A stretch of 64,000 bases of DNA from Paracyclopina nana (lineage: Eukaryota; Arthropoda; Copepoda; Cyclopoida; Cyclopettidae), in NCBI GenBank assembly GCA_019096065.1, contig JAGUCH010000002.1, forward strand, positions 7,700,501 to 7,764,500, in the 5' to 3' direction. The translations under genes were made by a program, and so were the position numbers. Positions 21,853 through 31,302 of the stretch are shown piece by piece; position 1 is the first letter of the stretch; each line of letters opens with the position of its first letter. The notes under the pieces were generated by a model, which saw nothing but the letters and a program-made list of their open reading frames with translations, made no database searches and had not been told where the DNA came from.

Positions 21853-22194
21853 TTATTCGGAGCACATCACTTTAAAGGGCAGGCTCAAGAACGCTTGAAC
21901 CATTGACAAGGCTGGAGAAGCGATCACCGCGTACTTGAAAGATAGTCCGTATCCCACGGCGTAGGTGTTGAGAATGACGCTCGCGACAGCCAGGAGAAAC
22001 ACTGACCAAGGCTGCACCTTGACCTTGTTGTGCACGGCCGCAAAGGTCGTGATGGCGCACAAAGTGGAGGCAACTTGGACCACCGAGGCCTCCGGTACCA
22101 AGAAGACCACGACGAGGACGCTCGCGTAGGAGAAGGCCAAGAAAGGTCCGCCAGCTGGGGCGTCCTTGGGAGGCAGCTCCACGATCAGCACCAT
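21853..22194 (-). CDS. Small hydrophobic membrane protein, 113 aa, unrecognised
   Basis: The frame starts with MVLIVELPPKD in a good context (CACCATG complement side) and contains three to four hydrophobic stretches: FSYASVLVVVFLV, VVQVASTLCAITTFAAV, WSVFLLAVASVILNTYAVGYGL and IASPALSMVQAFLSLPF. G+C content is high, as in coding DNA. No family was recognised. A single-exon small tetraspan protein is the simplest reading. An upstream exon is possible. Confidence 0.5.
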   Translation of the reverse strand: MVLIVELPPKDAPAGGPFLAFSYASVLVVVFLVPEASVVQVASTLCAITTFAAVHNKVKVQPWSVFLLAVASVILNTYAVGYGLSFKYAVIASPALSMVQAFLSLPFKVMCSE

Positions 22195-22491
22195 GTTTGT
22201 TTGAGATAAGAATTGCGAGTAAGATTATGCATGCGCTACATAGCATGGCCGAGTTGGGCAGCGCTATGTTGCGGCAAACGCCAGCCTCGGATGGCCTCTC
22301 GGTCGGACGACCAACTTTTCACCACCACGCAGCTTTCTCATGAAAATGCAGGCTGGCGCCAAATCATGATATGCGAGTCCTAATTTCAAGTTCTGAGACG
22401 AATCGGGTTGTATCGCTTTATTATGATCAAGACTGGTTTTCCAATTTGGAATAAAAATGCTCCCTACAAATATTTGCACAATAATAATGAC

Positions 22492-22857
22492 TTAATGGCA
22501 GACCTTGACTGGCAGCTTGACGGTCTTGTGGTGCGGAACTTTGACGTGATGCTTCTCGCAAACCTCGTGATGTTCAGTGTGGCAATCCTTGATGGGCTTC
22601 TTGATGCAGACTTTCTTATGGTGGACCTCGTCGCACACCAACTTTTCGTGAACTTCGCACACCTCCTTGGGCTCTTTGTGGCATTCAATTTTCTCTTCCT
22701 CGACGTACTCGATTTTTTCGATCTCCTTGTAGTGAACTTCACACTCCTTGTGAGCGGAATGATGAGATGCTTCGTGGTGACTCGAGGACGGCAAAAGTAC
22801 AATTTTGGCAGCTTCAGAAGCTGCAATGAGGCAAGCAATGGTGATGATGATCTTCAT
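22492..22857 (-). CDS. Secreted Cys/His/Lys/Glu-rich protein, 121 aa
   Basis: The start at 22857 gives MKIIITIACLIAASEAA, a textbook signal peptide. The mature part is ~100 residues of alternating charged residues with Cys spaced in CEVH/CHKE/CEVHE/CDEVHH/CIKK/CHTE/CEKHH modules, and no hydrophobic core. It resembles arthropod secreted cuticle, silk-gland or metal-binding proteins in composition only; no family is assigned. The nine Cys residues and dense His suggest disulfide or metal binding (inference). A TATA box and initiator-like site lie just upstream. A long stretch of the opposite strand is open too, but that is a composition effect. Confidence 0.78.
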   Translation of the reverse strand: MKIIITIACLIAASEAAKIVLLPSSSHHEASHHSAHKECEVHYKEIEKIEYVEEEKIECHKEPKEVCEVHEKLVCDEVHHKKVCIKKPIKDCHTEHHEVCEKHHVKVPHHKTVKLPVKVCH

Positions 22858-22894
22858 GGTGTAGCTTGTTGATGAGAGGCTAGTTAAGCAGGAA

Positions 22895-22929
22895 TGATGT
22901 CTCTTGCTCGAGAAACGCGTCTTTTTATA
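22895..22929 (-). promoter_or_regulatory. TATA box and initiator for the secreted Cys/His-rich gene
   Basis: On the minus strand TATAAAAAG lies at 22929-22921. The arthropod initiator match TCATTC lies at 22897-22892, about 34 nt downstream and 38 nt before the ATG at 22857. Order and spacing fit a strong core promoter with a short 5' UTR. Confidence 0.6.
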
Positions 22930-24420
22930 CCTGAAATATGGAATTACCATTGGATTTACCGATGGTTTTACAGAGGGAAAACCCAAAGGTATAGGTTGCT
23001 TTAGCAGCAAGTTTTTTAACCTGGCTTGACGAGCATGCTGGGATTCTTTTACCTGCACACGTCATTTAACGAATTAAACTAGCGGATGAATTGAATTTTA
23101 TGCATGGAATAAATAGTACATAGGATCGTCACTTTATAGGGACTATTGAAATAAATAGATTGATTAATGTTGTGCTGTATTCTAAGTTGATATAATTCAT
23201 GCTATTTGAGGATGACTTACTATGGTTTCTATATCATTTTAGATGTACAAATCTGTATGGTTTTGTGGAAAACTGAAAAGGCAATCATGCTCCATCATTT
23301 CAGACATTCGTTTCGGAGTACTGTACCCGCAAGCGGTACATCAACGAGGTGAATAAAGGTGCGAGAAGAAAATTGAGTCTTCTTATCTGCGAAATTAGGT
23401 AAACGTTCCCTTGCACATTCTGATTTTTTTTAAATAAACCAGACGAAAGCGAGAAAAGGAAATCTCTGCACTAGCTTCAGGGCCGTTGATTTTTTTTTCT
23501 TTTACTAATGCTGTTTTCATTTAATCTAACTCGTCACCGCGCCGGGTGGGCCTCATCCTGTGTGAAGTTTCTACAGCTACTCAAAGTGCTGCATATACTA
23601 TTTTTGATGGTAGCAGTGCGCACGTTCGCACGTAGTTTTACATCCATCAAGATCTGTTCAACGTACACCATGCAGAGTTAGTGACCTAAAATGGCCATCA
23701 TTTTGCCTTTTCCAGTTCAGGCTGTCCTGGAGTTCGCGGTAATTATGCCTAAAATCTATGAAACTGAGGCGTTAAATGCATACTACAAGTTGCTATGTTG
23801 AAGCTCTTGAAAAGCAAACATACTGTATGTAGCTCTGTTGAGCACTTTTAAGTATTCTCTGCTTTTCCGTATCGAAAATCAATTTTGAAGTACCCTCGAG
23901 GGTACAGTTGGCTGCCGATTTTTGATTAAGCATGTTCGCTCTAATTTTGTGGTAACAATTGATTAGAGCCACCCAAAGCTCATCAAGGAAACACTCGCAG
24001 CAATTTTGTAAATTGCACTCATACCACAATTTTCCTCGTTGTTGCCTAGATTAGGACTGACTAGATGCGTTTGATTGGCGAGAAAATTCCAAATAACTGA
24101 TGGACTATGATTCGATTTTCGGAGATATAATTAGAGTCCACTGCATCATGCTATAGTATGGAATTGTATAGGGTGAGGGCGAGGGAGAAGAAAATTATGG
24201 CTATTTTCTTCGCATGCACTTACGAGATTGCTGCTCAGGCAATTTTCACATGATTAGGTCCTTTTGTTGGCACGACAATTTCAGCTCAGCGATCTGCTCC
24301 TCGACAACACCAAGCTACGATCGACAAAGTGAAGCATCGCATAGGCTTTTTATTGCTTTTTTCAGATATAGTGTAAAAATATCGATAAAAGTAGGGATAT
24401 ACTGTAATTGAAGCATCTTG
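22930..24420. other. Non-coding interval between secreted-protein gene and papilin-like gene
   Basis: 1.5 kb of AT-rich DNA holding the upstream region of the Cys/His-rich gene and the 3' side of the papilin-like gene. No supported ORF, RNA gene or repeat. Confidence 0.45.
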
Positions 24421-27032
24421 TTATAGGCCCCCGGGTAAGAAGCCCGCTCGTGTGCAACTGTGGCAGCAATATTGTCCGTAGTACTTGTTCCCGCAAAACT
24501 TGTAAGCTACGATGAGGTCACAATGAGCGTACGAAGGGCGGTCTGTACACGTTGATCCAGGCCCATAATTGATCCTAATGCCCTCTGTGTCAGAGACCGT
24601 GCGAGAAAACTCCGAACTGGCCTCACACTTGTAACTACCACTGTCCTCACTTTGCGCATTGCGTATCACCAAATTGCTCACCGACTCGGTGAGCCGCACT
24701 TGATACGTTTCGACGGAAACTCGAGAATCGGCCACGACTTCGGTCTCGTTGCGTCGACCGAATCTGTGGGAGATTCTGTACCATTTGATGGTAGGTGCGG
24801 GATAGCCTTTGACCGTGCAGGGAAGCGTCACTACGTCGTCGGGCTGAAAAAGCGTTTTGTCTGACTTGATTGATAAGCTGAGGGGCAGAGGGTAGACTAT
24901 GAGCCGAATGCTCGCCTCTGCTGGCTGGCCTTTGCCAATGCCGTTTTCGGCCTTCACCGAGTAGGTGCCAGCGTCAAAGTCCGTGACTTTGGATATTTGC
25001 AGGTAGCTATCACTGATGGTATATCTGGGGTTGAACCGGGACAATGGGCGTCCATTGTGGAACCACTCCACTTTTGCTGGAGGGTTGGCTCTGATGGAAA
25101 CGTGCAGAGCACTCGAATCGGCTCCCCTCTCTGCCAAGACCTCATCTCCTCGAGGGAGCCGTATTATAGGGGCAAATGTGGTAGGACACACGTCCTCACA
25201 AGCCTCCTTGGACCCGAAAACGTTCAGATTGCCACCACAGCCGGTGTAGTAGAATGGAACGCATCTCCGTAGCCTCGTGTGATATCCCCATTTTGGCAGC
25301 GTTGCGTTCTCTGTCGCATTACCGCACCAATCTCCCTCGAGAATTGGCAAGTTGCACAAGATTTCGGTCCGAATTTGGTTGGCCATGTGCCTGCACGCAT
25401 TCTCACAGTCCACTTTGCTGACAAATCGATTGTTGTTCCCGTTGCAACCAGAGTAGTTGACTGAAATGTCATTTCTGTTAGCATAAGCTAAGTCAAAAAA
25501 GTATAAATAGCTGCTTTTGGAAATGCATATCACTTACGCAACTTTTTGCATGAGTATTCGAGCTTTTTTTGGTGCCCAAGAAACTGTCCAAAACGGACGA
25601 ATTTCCAATTCCTGATTTCCAATTATTAGTTCCTTTCTCAATATTGTTCACAATTTATGTTGATATGAATCATATATCATTATTGATGAGTTTGCACTTA
25701 CACAAAAGTAATTCACTATATATCTGTCCATGCGGCACGGAGCACACATAATAAATGCATATATCCACCATTATGTTAGGGTTGTCAACAGATAACATAA
25801 GGTACGCGACGCAAGCTATAAGCTATAGCTACATTTTAAATAATGCGTCTCTACTTAGATGCTCATGCAAACACCACTTACATGGCTGACATTGGCCTTG
25901 GGCCTTGTCAAAGTACCACCTCTCAAAAGATCCATGACATCCACCCTCAATCTTGGGCTTCATGCATAATGCTAGCGTGTCTTGCGACGTACAAGCGTCT
26001 TCGCAATTGCCCTTCGTGACAAATCTATTCCCATTTCCCAGGCATCCACTGTACACAAAAGGCGAACAAATGCGTTTCTCCATATCGAAGAACCATTCAT
26101 TATAGACTCCTTGACACGATCCGGTCATTTTCTCGAGGAAACAAACCATCTGACCTTTGGGGCTCACACACTCGTTTTGGCAGCTCGCTTCGTCATCAAA
26201 ATGGTTGGGTCCGGGGTCGCAGCCTCCGAACCAGAACCGACTGCACCCACCGTACTTGACATCGTAGAACCACTTGTCCGTAAAATTCCGACAAGGCCCA
26301 GCCTCAGGAGGCCGATGGCATTGCGGCTTGGGGGCGTCAGGACAGCCCTGAAACAAGGGGCCCTTGGACTCCGTCAAAAGGTCAGGGCAACACCCAAATT
26401 CGGAGGCTTCGCAGCCGCATCCATCCTCGTCACTAATCTACTAGAGAGGAATGATGAGAGCTGCCATATGCACGCTTTGCTCAAGCAATCACCTTAGGCG
26501 TGAGCCCATCCGCGCAGCATCCATAGGAGCTGTTGCAGGTGGTATTACAGCCCTCTAAATTCGGCCCCTTGGCCACGGCAATTGCGTCAGTGCAGCAGCC
26601 GTGCTCAAAAGTGTGGCAAGGGCACCCCTCAAAGTCGGCCCCCGAGGCTGCAGTCGTGGAATCAGGGCAACATCCGAAGGGTGAAAACTGGCAGCCGCAT
26701 CCCAGCATTTCTGGTCCCTTCGCAGGTGTGGTGTCGTCTGGGCAACAGCCAAACTCAGTTCCCTCGCAAGAGCAGCCTTCCCCATAGGGCCCAGAGGCAG
26801 CCTTGATATCATCGGGACAGCATTGGTGCTCTTCGGCCGCGCAACATCCAATGTCCCCCGGGCCATGAGCTGGCAAAGAGGCATTGGAGGAACAGCAGCC
26901 GAAAGGAGACTCGCTGCAGTCTGCACCTGCCGCTATGGCACATGATGGGTCATCGCAAACCAAGTAGTCTTGGCCCAAGACCAAAGTGGCCGAGGCGGCT
27001 ATGATGCAAACCCAACAACTGTAGTAATTCAT
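24421..27032 (-). CDS. Papilin-like secreted Kunitz / Ig / PLAC protein lacking TSP1 repeats
   Basis: Exons complement(26493..27032, 25882..26437, 24421..25460) give 711 aa. Order: signal peptide MNYYSCWVCIIAASATLVLG; six or seven papilin-type cassettes (GCCPDxxTxAxGPxxxGC), residues ~25-212; four Kunitz domains at about 220-270, 279-329, 338-388 and 401-457; an Ig domain lacking its disulfide cysteines; a normal Ig domain; and a C-terminal PLAC domain (six Cys within about 670-705). The third Kunitz domain is split by an intron, and joining gives CQPFNYSGC in frame. P1 residues after the second Cys are Arg, Gln, His and Gly, so only the first looks trypsin-inhibitory. Full papilins begin with ADAMTS-like TSP1 and spacer modules. 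Here the signal peptide leads directly into the cassettes. Probably a basement-membrane or extracellular-matrix protein. Confidence 0.9.
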
Positions 27033-27475
27033 CGTCGTCGGGCAATCAACTTTTAGGGAGTTGCATCACATGTGCGTCTTGATGCTGCGGCTAGCACTGC
27101 TATTTGACTGTGTGAGCTGTCTGCTCTCCCATCATTTTGGCCAATTGACCATAACGAGAGTGCACAAGATTTGCGCTGCTCCATGCGAACACTGCTCCAC
27201 ATGGAGAGCAACGTGTGCATGGACAGATCATATACAGACTGATTCGGAGGATCGGGAAGACTTTAGCCAAAAGTTCATCCATAGGAGCTCACAATTCTCC
27301 GAATCGGGCTGTATTTAGTGGGACAGCTCAATTCTCCTCTACCACATGCAATTTAATAAGCACTGTCTCACCAATACAATCTGTTGTAAATATCTGCGCA
27401 CACTGAAATAGTTTTTTGTTACGAATTCTAAAATTGTCGGACACAATGGGTATCGTTGGAAAGCAAGAACCTTTG

Positions 27476-27532
27476 AGCATCTATTTTACTGATCGATGTT
27501 ATTTTATCTGGGTTCGAATCCCAGTCATGCTT
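27476..27532 (+). other. tRNA-like fragment with Pol III B-box (tRNA relic or SINE head)
   Basis: CTGGG-TTCGAAT-CCCAG at 27508-27524 is a perfect 5-bp T-arm whose loop matches the Pol III B box. The following TCATGCT can pair over 5 of 7 positions with AGCATCT at 27476-27482. The span of ~56 nt leaves no room for a D-arm, so this is not a functional nuclear tRNA. More likely a relic or a tRNA-derived SINE. Confidence 0.3.
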
Positions 27533-27534
27533 TT

Positions 27535-28215
27535 GACTTTTTGAGCAAGCTTCAAGCTTTTTGAAAAGTGTTCGAGCGATCCCAGGCTTTAGAAAATTGT
27601 GGTCAAGCTATTTCAAGCTCTTTCATTCAAAGTTTTTTTTTCAAGCTTTTTACTCTTTTTTAGTATTAGGAATTAAAAAATGAAAAAAAGACCCCCCATT
27701 TGACAAAATCCCCCCAAAATCAATAGAAGGGAAAAATGAGAGAAGTAGCTTTGACTTTAAGTTAAGTATTGATTTCCCTTTGCTTAAATAATGGATTAAG
27801 TTTTGCAGCTTTTGGTGTCAAGCTTTTTCAAGCTTTACAATTTTTTTGTTTCAAGCTTTTGAAAATTTTGGTTCGAGCGATCCCAAGCTTTTTGCTTATG
27901 TAGCTCAAGCTGGGTTTTAGTTTCAAGCTGATAGCCATACTAAAGCCATACTAAAGATCGTTCCATCACTAGTTCAGACAGTGCTGCCAGATGCGACAGT
28001 TTTACGCCGAAGCGGCTACTTTTGGGGTTGCAGCGGCGACGTCGCCACAGCGGCTCAAAATCGGCTATTTTTCGACGAATTTGCGGCGTTTTTTGAGATT
28101 GATGGTAAATAGTTGAGAAACTCAGCGGCGGTTTTTTTTTGAGCAAATTTGCCCAAACTTGGCTATTTCGACTATGCCGATTCCGGCTATTTTCGACAAA
28201 AGTGCGGCGTCTTTT
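27535..28215. repeat. Degenerate short-motif repeats (CAAGCTTTT and CGGCTATTTTCGAC families)
   Basis: From 27535 to 27935 the string TCAAGCTTTTT and variants recur about ten times at irregular spacing. From 27975 to 28215 a second motif, CGGCTATTTTCGAC with GCGGCG, recurs about four times. Neither is a regular tandem array. They look like decayed mobile-element internal repeats directly upstream of RPP40. Confidence 0.45.
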
Positions 28216-28298
28216 CATGAAACAAATCTGCCAACACTGAGTTCAGAATGTAAACAAGCGACGAAAGTCAAACCACGAGCCTTAACGAATGCTGAAAA

Positions 28299-29417
28299 AT
28301 GCTGGCGCCTGAAACCGTGGACTTTTTGCCCCCACAATTTACGGAGAAGAAAGCCAAGTTGAGCAATCTTAGAGACTGCATAGGTGGTAATGGTGAATAC
28401 AGATTCCACAAAGATGATTGCCACGAGGCTGTGGAAGTCACAAACATGAAAATTGTCTTGCCAGGATTGCTACGCTTACCAGATGAGCTAAGAGATCCTC
28501 TCGAGTGCGATGCAATATTCTACAAAGCTACCGAACTTGATCTGTTCAGTTGTTTGTTTTCGAAGGATTTTGTGAAACTGTTTGTGGCTCAGGGTCGACT
28601 GTTCCTTAAGTCCGAAGTTGATGACCACACTCGAGATGATGGCCTCATGCTTCTTCCAAATGGAAGGCTAATTATAAGCACGGATTTTCCCATGTCACAG
28701 AGGCTGGGTTTGGAAGGATTTAAAGTGCACAAAATTGCCAAGGAAAGAGTGCTAGCCATCCTTAACATTAATTCTATCCTTGAGACAAGCGAAAAAGTGA
28801 TTAAAAGATGGAAGGCTAACCTCTTGCAGTTTCAGGCTCGCCTCTCTCCTCCCTTTACATTCACATGGAGGCCATTTGATGCCAGTATTTGCCCTTCAAC
28901 TTTAGCCAAATTTTTCACCGATTGTGGAGCAACCGTGGAAACCGAGGAGCCGTCCATAGAACTGAAGCGTACCGAAGTATTTTCCAATCAAGTTCCTTTC
29001 TTTGGTGACTTTGATGATGACTCAGCAATCTATGATGAGCGAGATTATGATCTAGAATCGATTGAAGACTGGGTTGGTGGATTGCTGAGTGGTGTTTCAA
29101 GGAGCTCTTTAGATGAGCTTACTCAGCGTGCATCCATAGATGAAGTTGACGGAATTAACACTGGCAAGCAGCCAGTATTGATTGCAGAAATTGAGGGGCT
29201 ATATTTAGCCGACTCCTTTTCAGATGTCATCATGGCAGTGGAGAAGTGGGTACAATCAAAGGCAAACAATATACCTTGGGCAATAGTCACACTCAAATCT
29301 TCTTGGCCTAAGCTTTTCCTTCTGCAGGCCAAAAAGAAAGTAAAAATGTTAGGATATTGCTCGAGAACTTGTTTGGTTGCACCAAAGTTCAGTATATGTC
29401 GATCAAAGAGAGGCTGA
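28299..29417 (+). CDS. Rpp40: Ribonuclease P / MRP protein subunit p40
   Basis: Intronless 372-aa frame. RPP40 is a protein subunit of nuclear RNase P and RNase MRP, which mature tRNA 5' ends and pre-rRNA. Matches to the family are the central DDGLMLLPNGRLIIS...RLGLEGF block (human VALLPNGKLILS...TGLQG), a DWVGGLLSGV block and the C-terminal IEGLYLADSFSDVIMAVEKWV...IPWAIVTL region. The N-terminal third is divergent and the last ~25 residues do not resemble the vertebrate tail. The ATG at 28299 is preceded 10 nt upstream by another ATG in a different frame, which opens a very short overlapping ORF. It converges on MED18 with 23 bp between stops. Confidence 0.86.
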   Translation: MLAPETVDFLPPQFTEKKAKLSNLRDCIGGNGEYRFHKDDCHEAVEVTNMKIVLPGLLRLPDELRDPLECDAIFYKATELDLFSCLFSKDFVKLFVAQGRLFLKSEVDDHTRDDGLMLLPNGRLIISTDFPMSQRLGLEGFKVHKIAKERVLAILNINSILETSEKVIKRWKANLLQFQARLSPPFTFTWRPFDASICPSTLAKFFTDCGATVETEEPSIELKRTEVFSNQVPFFGDFDDDSAIYDERDYDLESIEDWVGGLLSGVSRSSLDELTQRASIDEVDGINTGKQPVLIAEIEGLYLADSFSDVIMAVEKWVQSKANNIPWAIVTLKSSWPKLFLLQAKKKVKMLGYCSRTCLVAPKFSICRSKRG

Positions 29418-29440
29418 TACAATAAAAGTTGAGAAATACT

Positions 29441-30200
29441 TTAGATAGGCATTTGCATTCCTCTGCGACCATCAATTTTGTCCATGTGAACAAGAGGCTT
29501 AAGTTGTTCTGCAAAGTTTTTCATATCCTCTGCTACTACATCGCTTCCAGAGGGCGCAAGAACAGTCAGCTCCACCAAGTGAGAGCCGGTTAGTGGCTCA
29601 AGAGCTTCTTGTGGAGGTCCTCCATTTGGAGGTGGTGGGCCCTGAGCCACTTTGTGAACTTTGCTCACTGTGATTTTCATCCGACCTTTCCTGAACACAA
29701 AACCTTTGGCTACAAACTCAAAGTCCAAGCGGCATCCGAGTTCAGTCAGGAATTCCACTGCATTTTCACTGCACGCGATGTCATAGCATGATCGCACTGA
29801 AGTAGCTCTTTGGCCAAGCTCTCTAAATTAGACAAGAGTGTGAAAGACTGTACAGCGAAAAATTGTCGATTGTATGTTACCCTTGACCTATGTAGCGAAG
29901 TTGCCATGGAGTGTCAGATTCTCTTTGCAGGTGTGGAGGGGCTCCTAGCATTTCTGTTTTTCTCACTCTTAGGCTTAGGGGTTGTGGAGACGTTCCTCGA
30001 ATGGAGAAGACCAGTTCTCTCTCACAGAATTGCTCTTCGCCTCCAACAGTGTTGTCGCAGAGGCCCCGCAACCTGTGCTTGAATACTTCTATGTGGCTGT
30101 CAAGAAGACTCCCCTGGAGCAAGTACTCTTGATCCGGGATAATGTTTCCCTTCATGGCAGAAGCTAGAGTGTCTATGCCTTGAACCACAGCTCCAGCCAT
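29441..30200 (-). CDS. MED18: Mediator complex subunit 18
   Basis: Exons complement(29881..30200, 29441..29822) give 233 aa. MED18 is a head-module subunit of Mediator, which links activators to RNA polymerase II. Signature blocks: QEYLLQGSLLDSHIE, FKHRLRGLCDN, TPWQLRYIGQ|GELGQR, VRSCYDIACSENAVEFLTELG, DFEFVAKGFVFRKGRMKI and EDMKNFAEQLKPLVHMDKID. The 58-nt intron is phase 2 and joins the expected residues. An extra Pro/Gly loop (GPPPPNGGPPQ) replaces a vertebrate linker. It shares a 414-bp divergent spacer with TOM22. Confidence 0.96.
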
Positions 30201-30614
30201 TTTGATGCCTTTTGATTACTTTGGTATCTGAAAAAAACGAGTTCCACCTTTACTTCAGAGTTTTTGAGTTTCGCTGCCCAAGTTCCGAAGCAACTATATA
30301 GGTTTGTTTACGAATGCGAGCAAATATTTTTGAAGCTCCAGCCTCCAAATGAATGATCATTTTAAGTATTGAATCGATATTTTCATGTTGGCAATCAGAA
30401 TCGTAAACGTAAAAAAATAATAAATTTTTTTATTGTTTACCTTTTTCAACGTATAACTAGACATATGATCGTTTTGTCAATTTTGTCTTCCTAAATGGAC
30501 TTAGTTTTTAAGATGCGTTCCTCGCTCGTAAACATCGAAATCTTGTTTATGTACAAAACGGACGTGATCGCGAGCACCTTGCCGTTCGTTTTTTTCAAAT
30601 TTGATTCTTTAGCC
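30201..30614. promoter_or_regulatory. Divergent promoter region, MED18 / TOM22
   Basis: 414 bp between two start codons on opposite strands. It is AT-rich with ACTATATAGG near 30293-30302 but no well-placed TATA box. The TOM22 frame is open upstream of its ATG, so short N-terminal extensions from 30495 are possible but unlikely. Confidence 0.45.
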
Positions 30615-31196
30615 ATGTCAGATAACCCGATTGATTTGGTTGACAACGGTAAGTTGTCTTCCAAGTCAAGCGATGTTTCAATTGAAGAAATTGGCCCTGA
30701 AGAAGTTACTGTAGAAAAAGTTGATCAACCAGAAGTACTCATTCCTGAAATTGGTGAAGAACAGAAAGAGGAAGAGATAGAAGAGCTAGTGAGGGATGAC
30801 TCTCCCGTTCCTCCACCAAAAGATGCGAGCGTAAATGGCGATGATGATGAAGAGGAAGAAGATGAGGAAGACGACGATGATTTTGAGGACGAAACCCTTC
30901 TGGAACGCCTCATGGGTTTGTCTGAAATGTTCCCAGAGGGCCTGATTTCAACTCTTGGTGCCACCGTAAAAGGAACAGCTTCGAGCGTAAAATGGTTGTA
31001 CGGAGCTAGCAGATCAATAACATGGGTTGCCTGCAGTTCAGCAGCTATCATGTTTCTCCCAATCATGATTGAGACTGAGCGAATGGGCATAGAAGAGGCC
31101 CAAAAGATGCAACAAAGACAGATCTTACTCGGACCTGGTGCCGCCATGTCAGGAGGAAATGCACAGGCTAATGCACCCCTTCCCAACATTTCTTAA
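30615..31196 (+). CDS. Tom22: Mitochondrial import receptor subunit TOM22 homolog
   Basis: 193 aa from ATG 30615 (MSDNPIDL); the frame is open 40 codons further upstream but without TOM22-like sequence. TOM22 is the central, tail-anchored receptor of the outer-membrane translocase. The N-terminus is strongly acidic with a run of Asp/Glu before FEDETLLERLMGLSEMFPEGL. Next come KWLYGASRSITWVACSSAAIM, the conserved segment leading into the single membrane helix, then the short intermembrane tail with QMQQRQILLGP-like sequence. It is intronless. It converges on DPH2, 106 bp apart. Confidence 0.94.
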   Translation: MSDNPIDLVDNGKLSSKSSDVSIEEIGPEEVTVEKVDQPEVLIPEIGEEQKEEEIEELVRDDSPVPPPKDASVNGDDDEEEEDEEDDDDFEDETLLERLMGLSEMFPEGLISTLGATVKGTASSVKWLYGASRSITWVACSSAAIMFLPIMIETERMGIEEAQKMQQRQILLGPGAAMSGGNAQANAPLPNIS

Positions 31197-31302
31197 TTAA
31201 ATGTGAGGGATTCCACGAGTCAGCAGTTATAATCAGAAAATATTACATCCACTGTGTTTTGCATAAAGGATAACAACGTTTTGCAGTTAGCATTTTATTG
31301 CT

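Larger units (their letters stand above)
27033..28298. other. Non-coding interval with tRNA-like and repeat debris
   Basis: 1.27 kb between papilin-like and RPP40, two genes transcribed divergently. The first ~350 bp probably hold the papilin-like promoter. The rest is AT-rich repeat debris described separately. No ORF is supported. Confidence 0.45.

Noticed and set aside
22408-22872. 154-aa plus-strand ORF with many Leu/Phe/Asp
   Set aside because: Complement of the Cys/His/Lys/Glu-rich secreted gene; hydrophobicity is produced by reading GAA/AAG codons backwards. The minus-strand gene has a signal peptide and a TATA box.
25982-26497. 171-aa plus-strand ORF
   Set aside because: Antisense to Kunitz exons of the papilin-like gene, which splice perfectly.
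27476-27532. Functional tRNA gene
   Set aside because: Good T-arm but no room for a D-arm, two mismatches in the acceptor stem and no recognisable anticodon arm.
28299-29417. A frameshift near the RPP40 C-terminus (29345) to explain its non-matching tail
   Set aside because: An alternative frame is open there, but neither frame resembles the vertebrate tail, so there is no evidence for a break.
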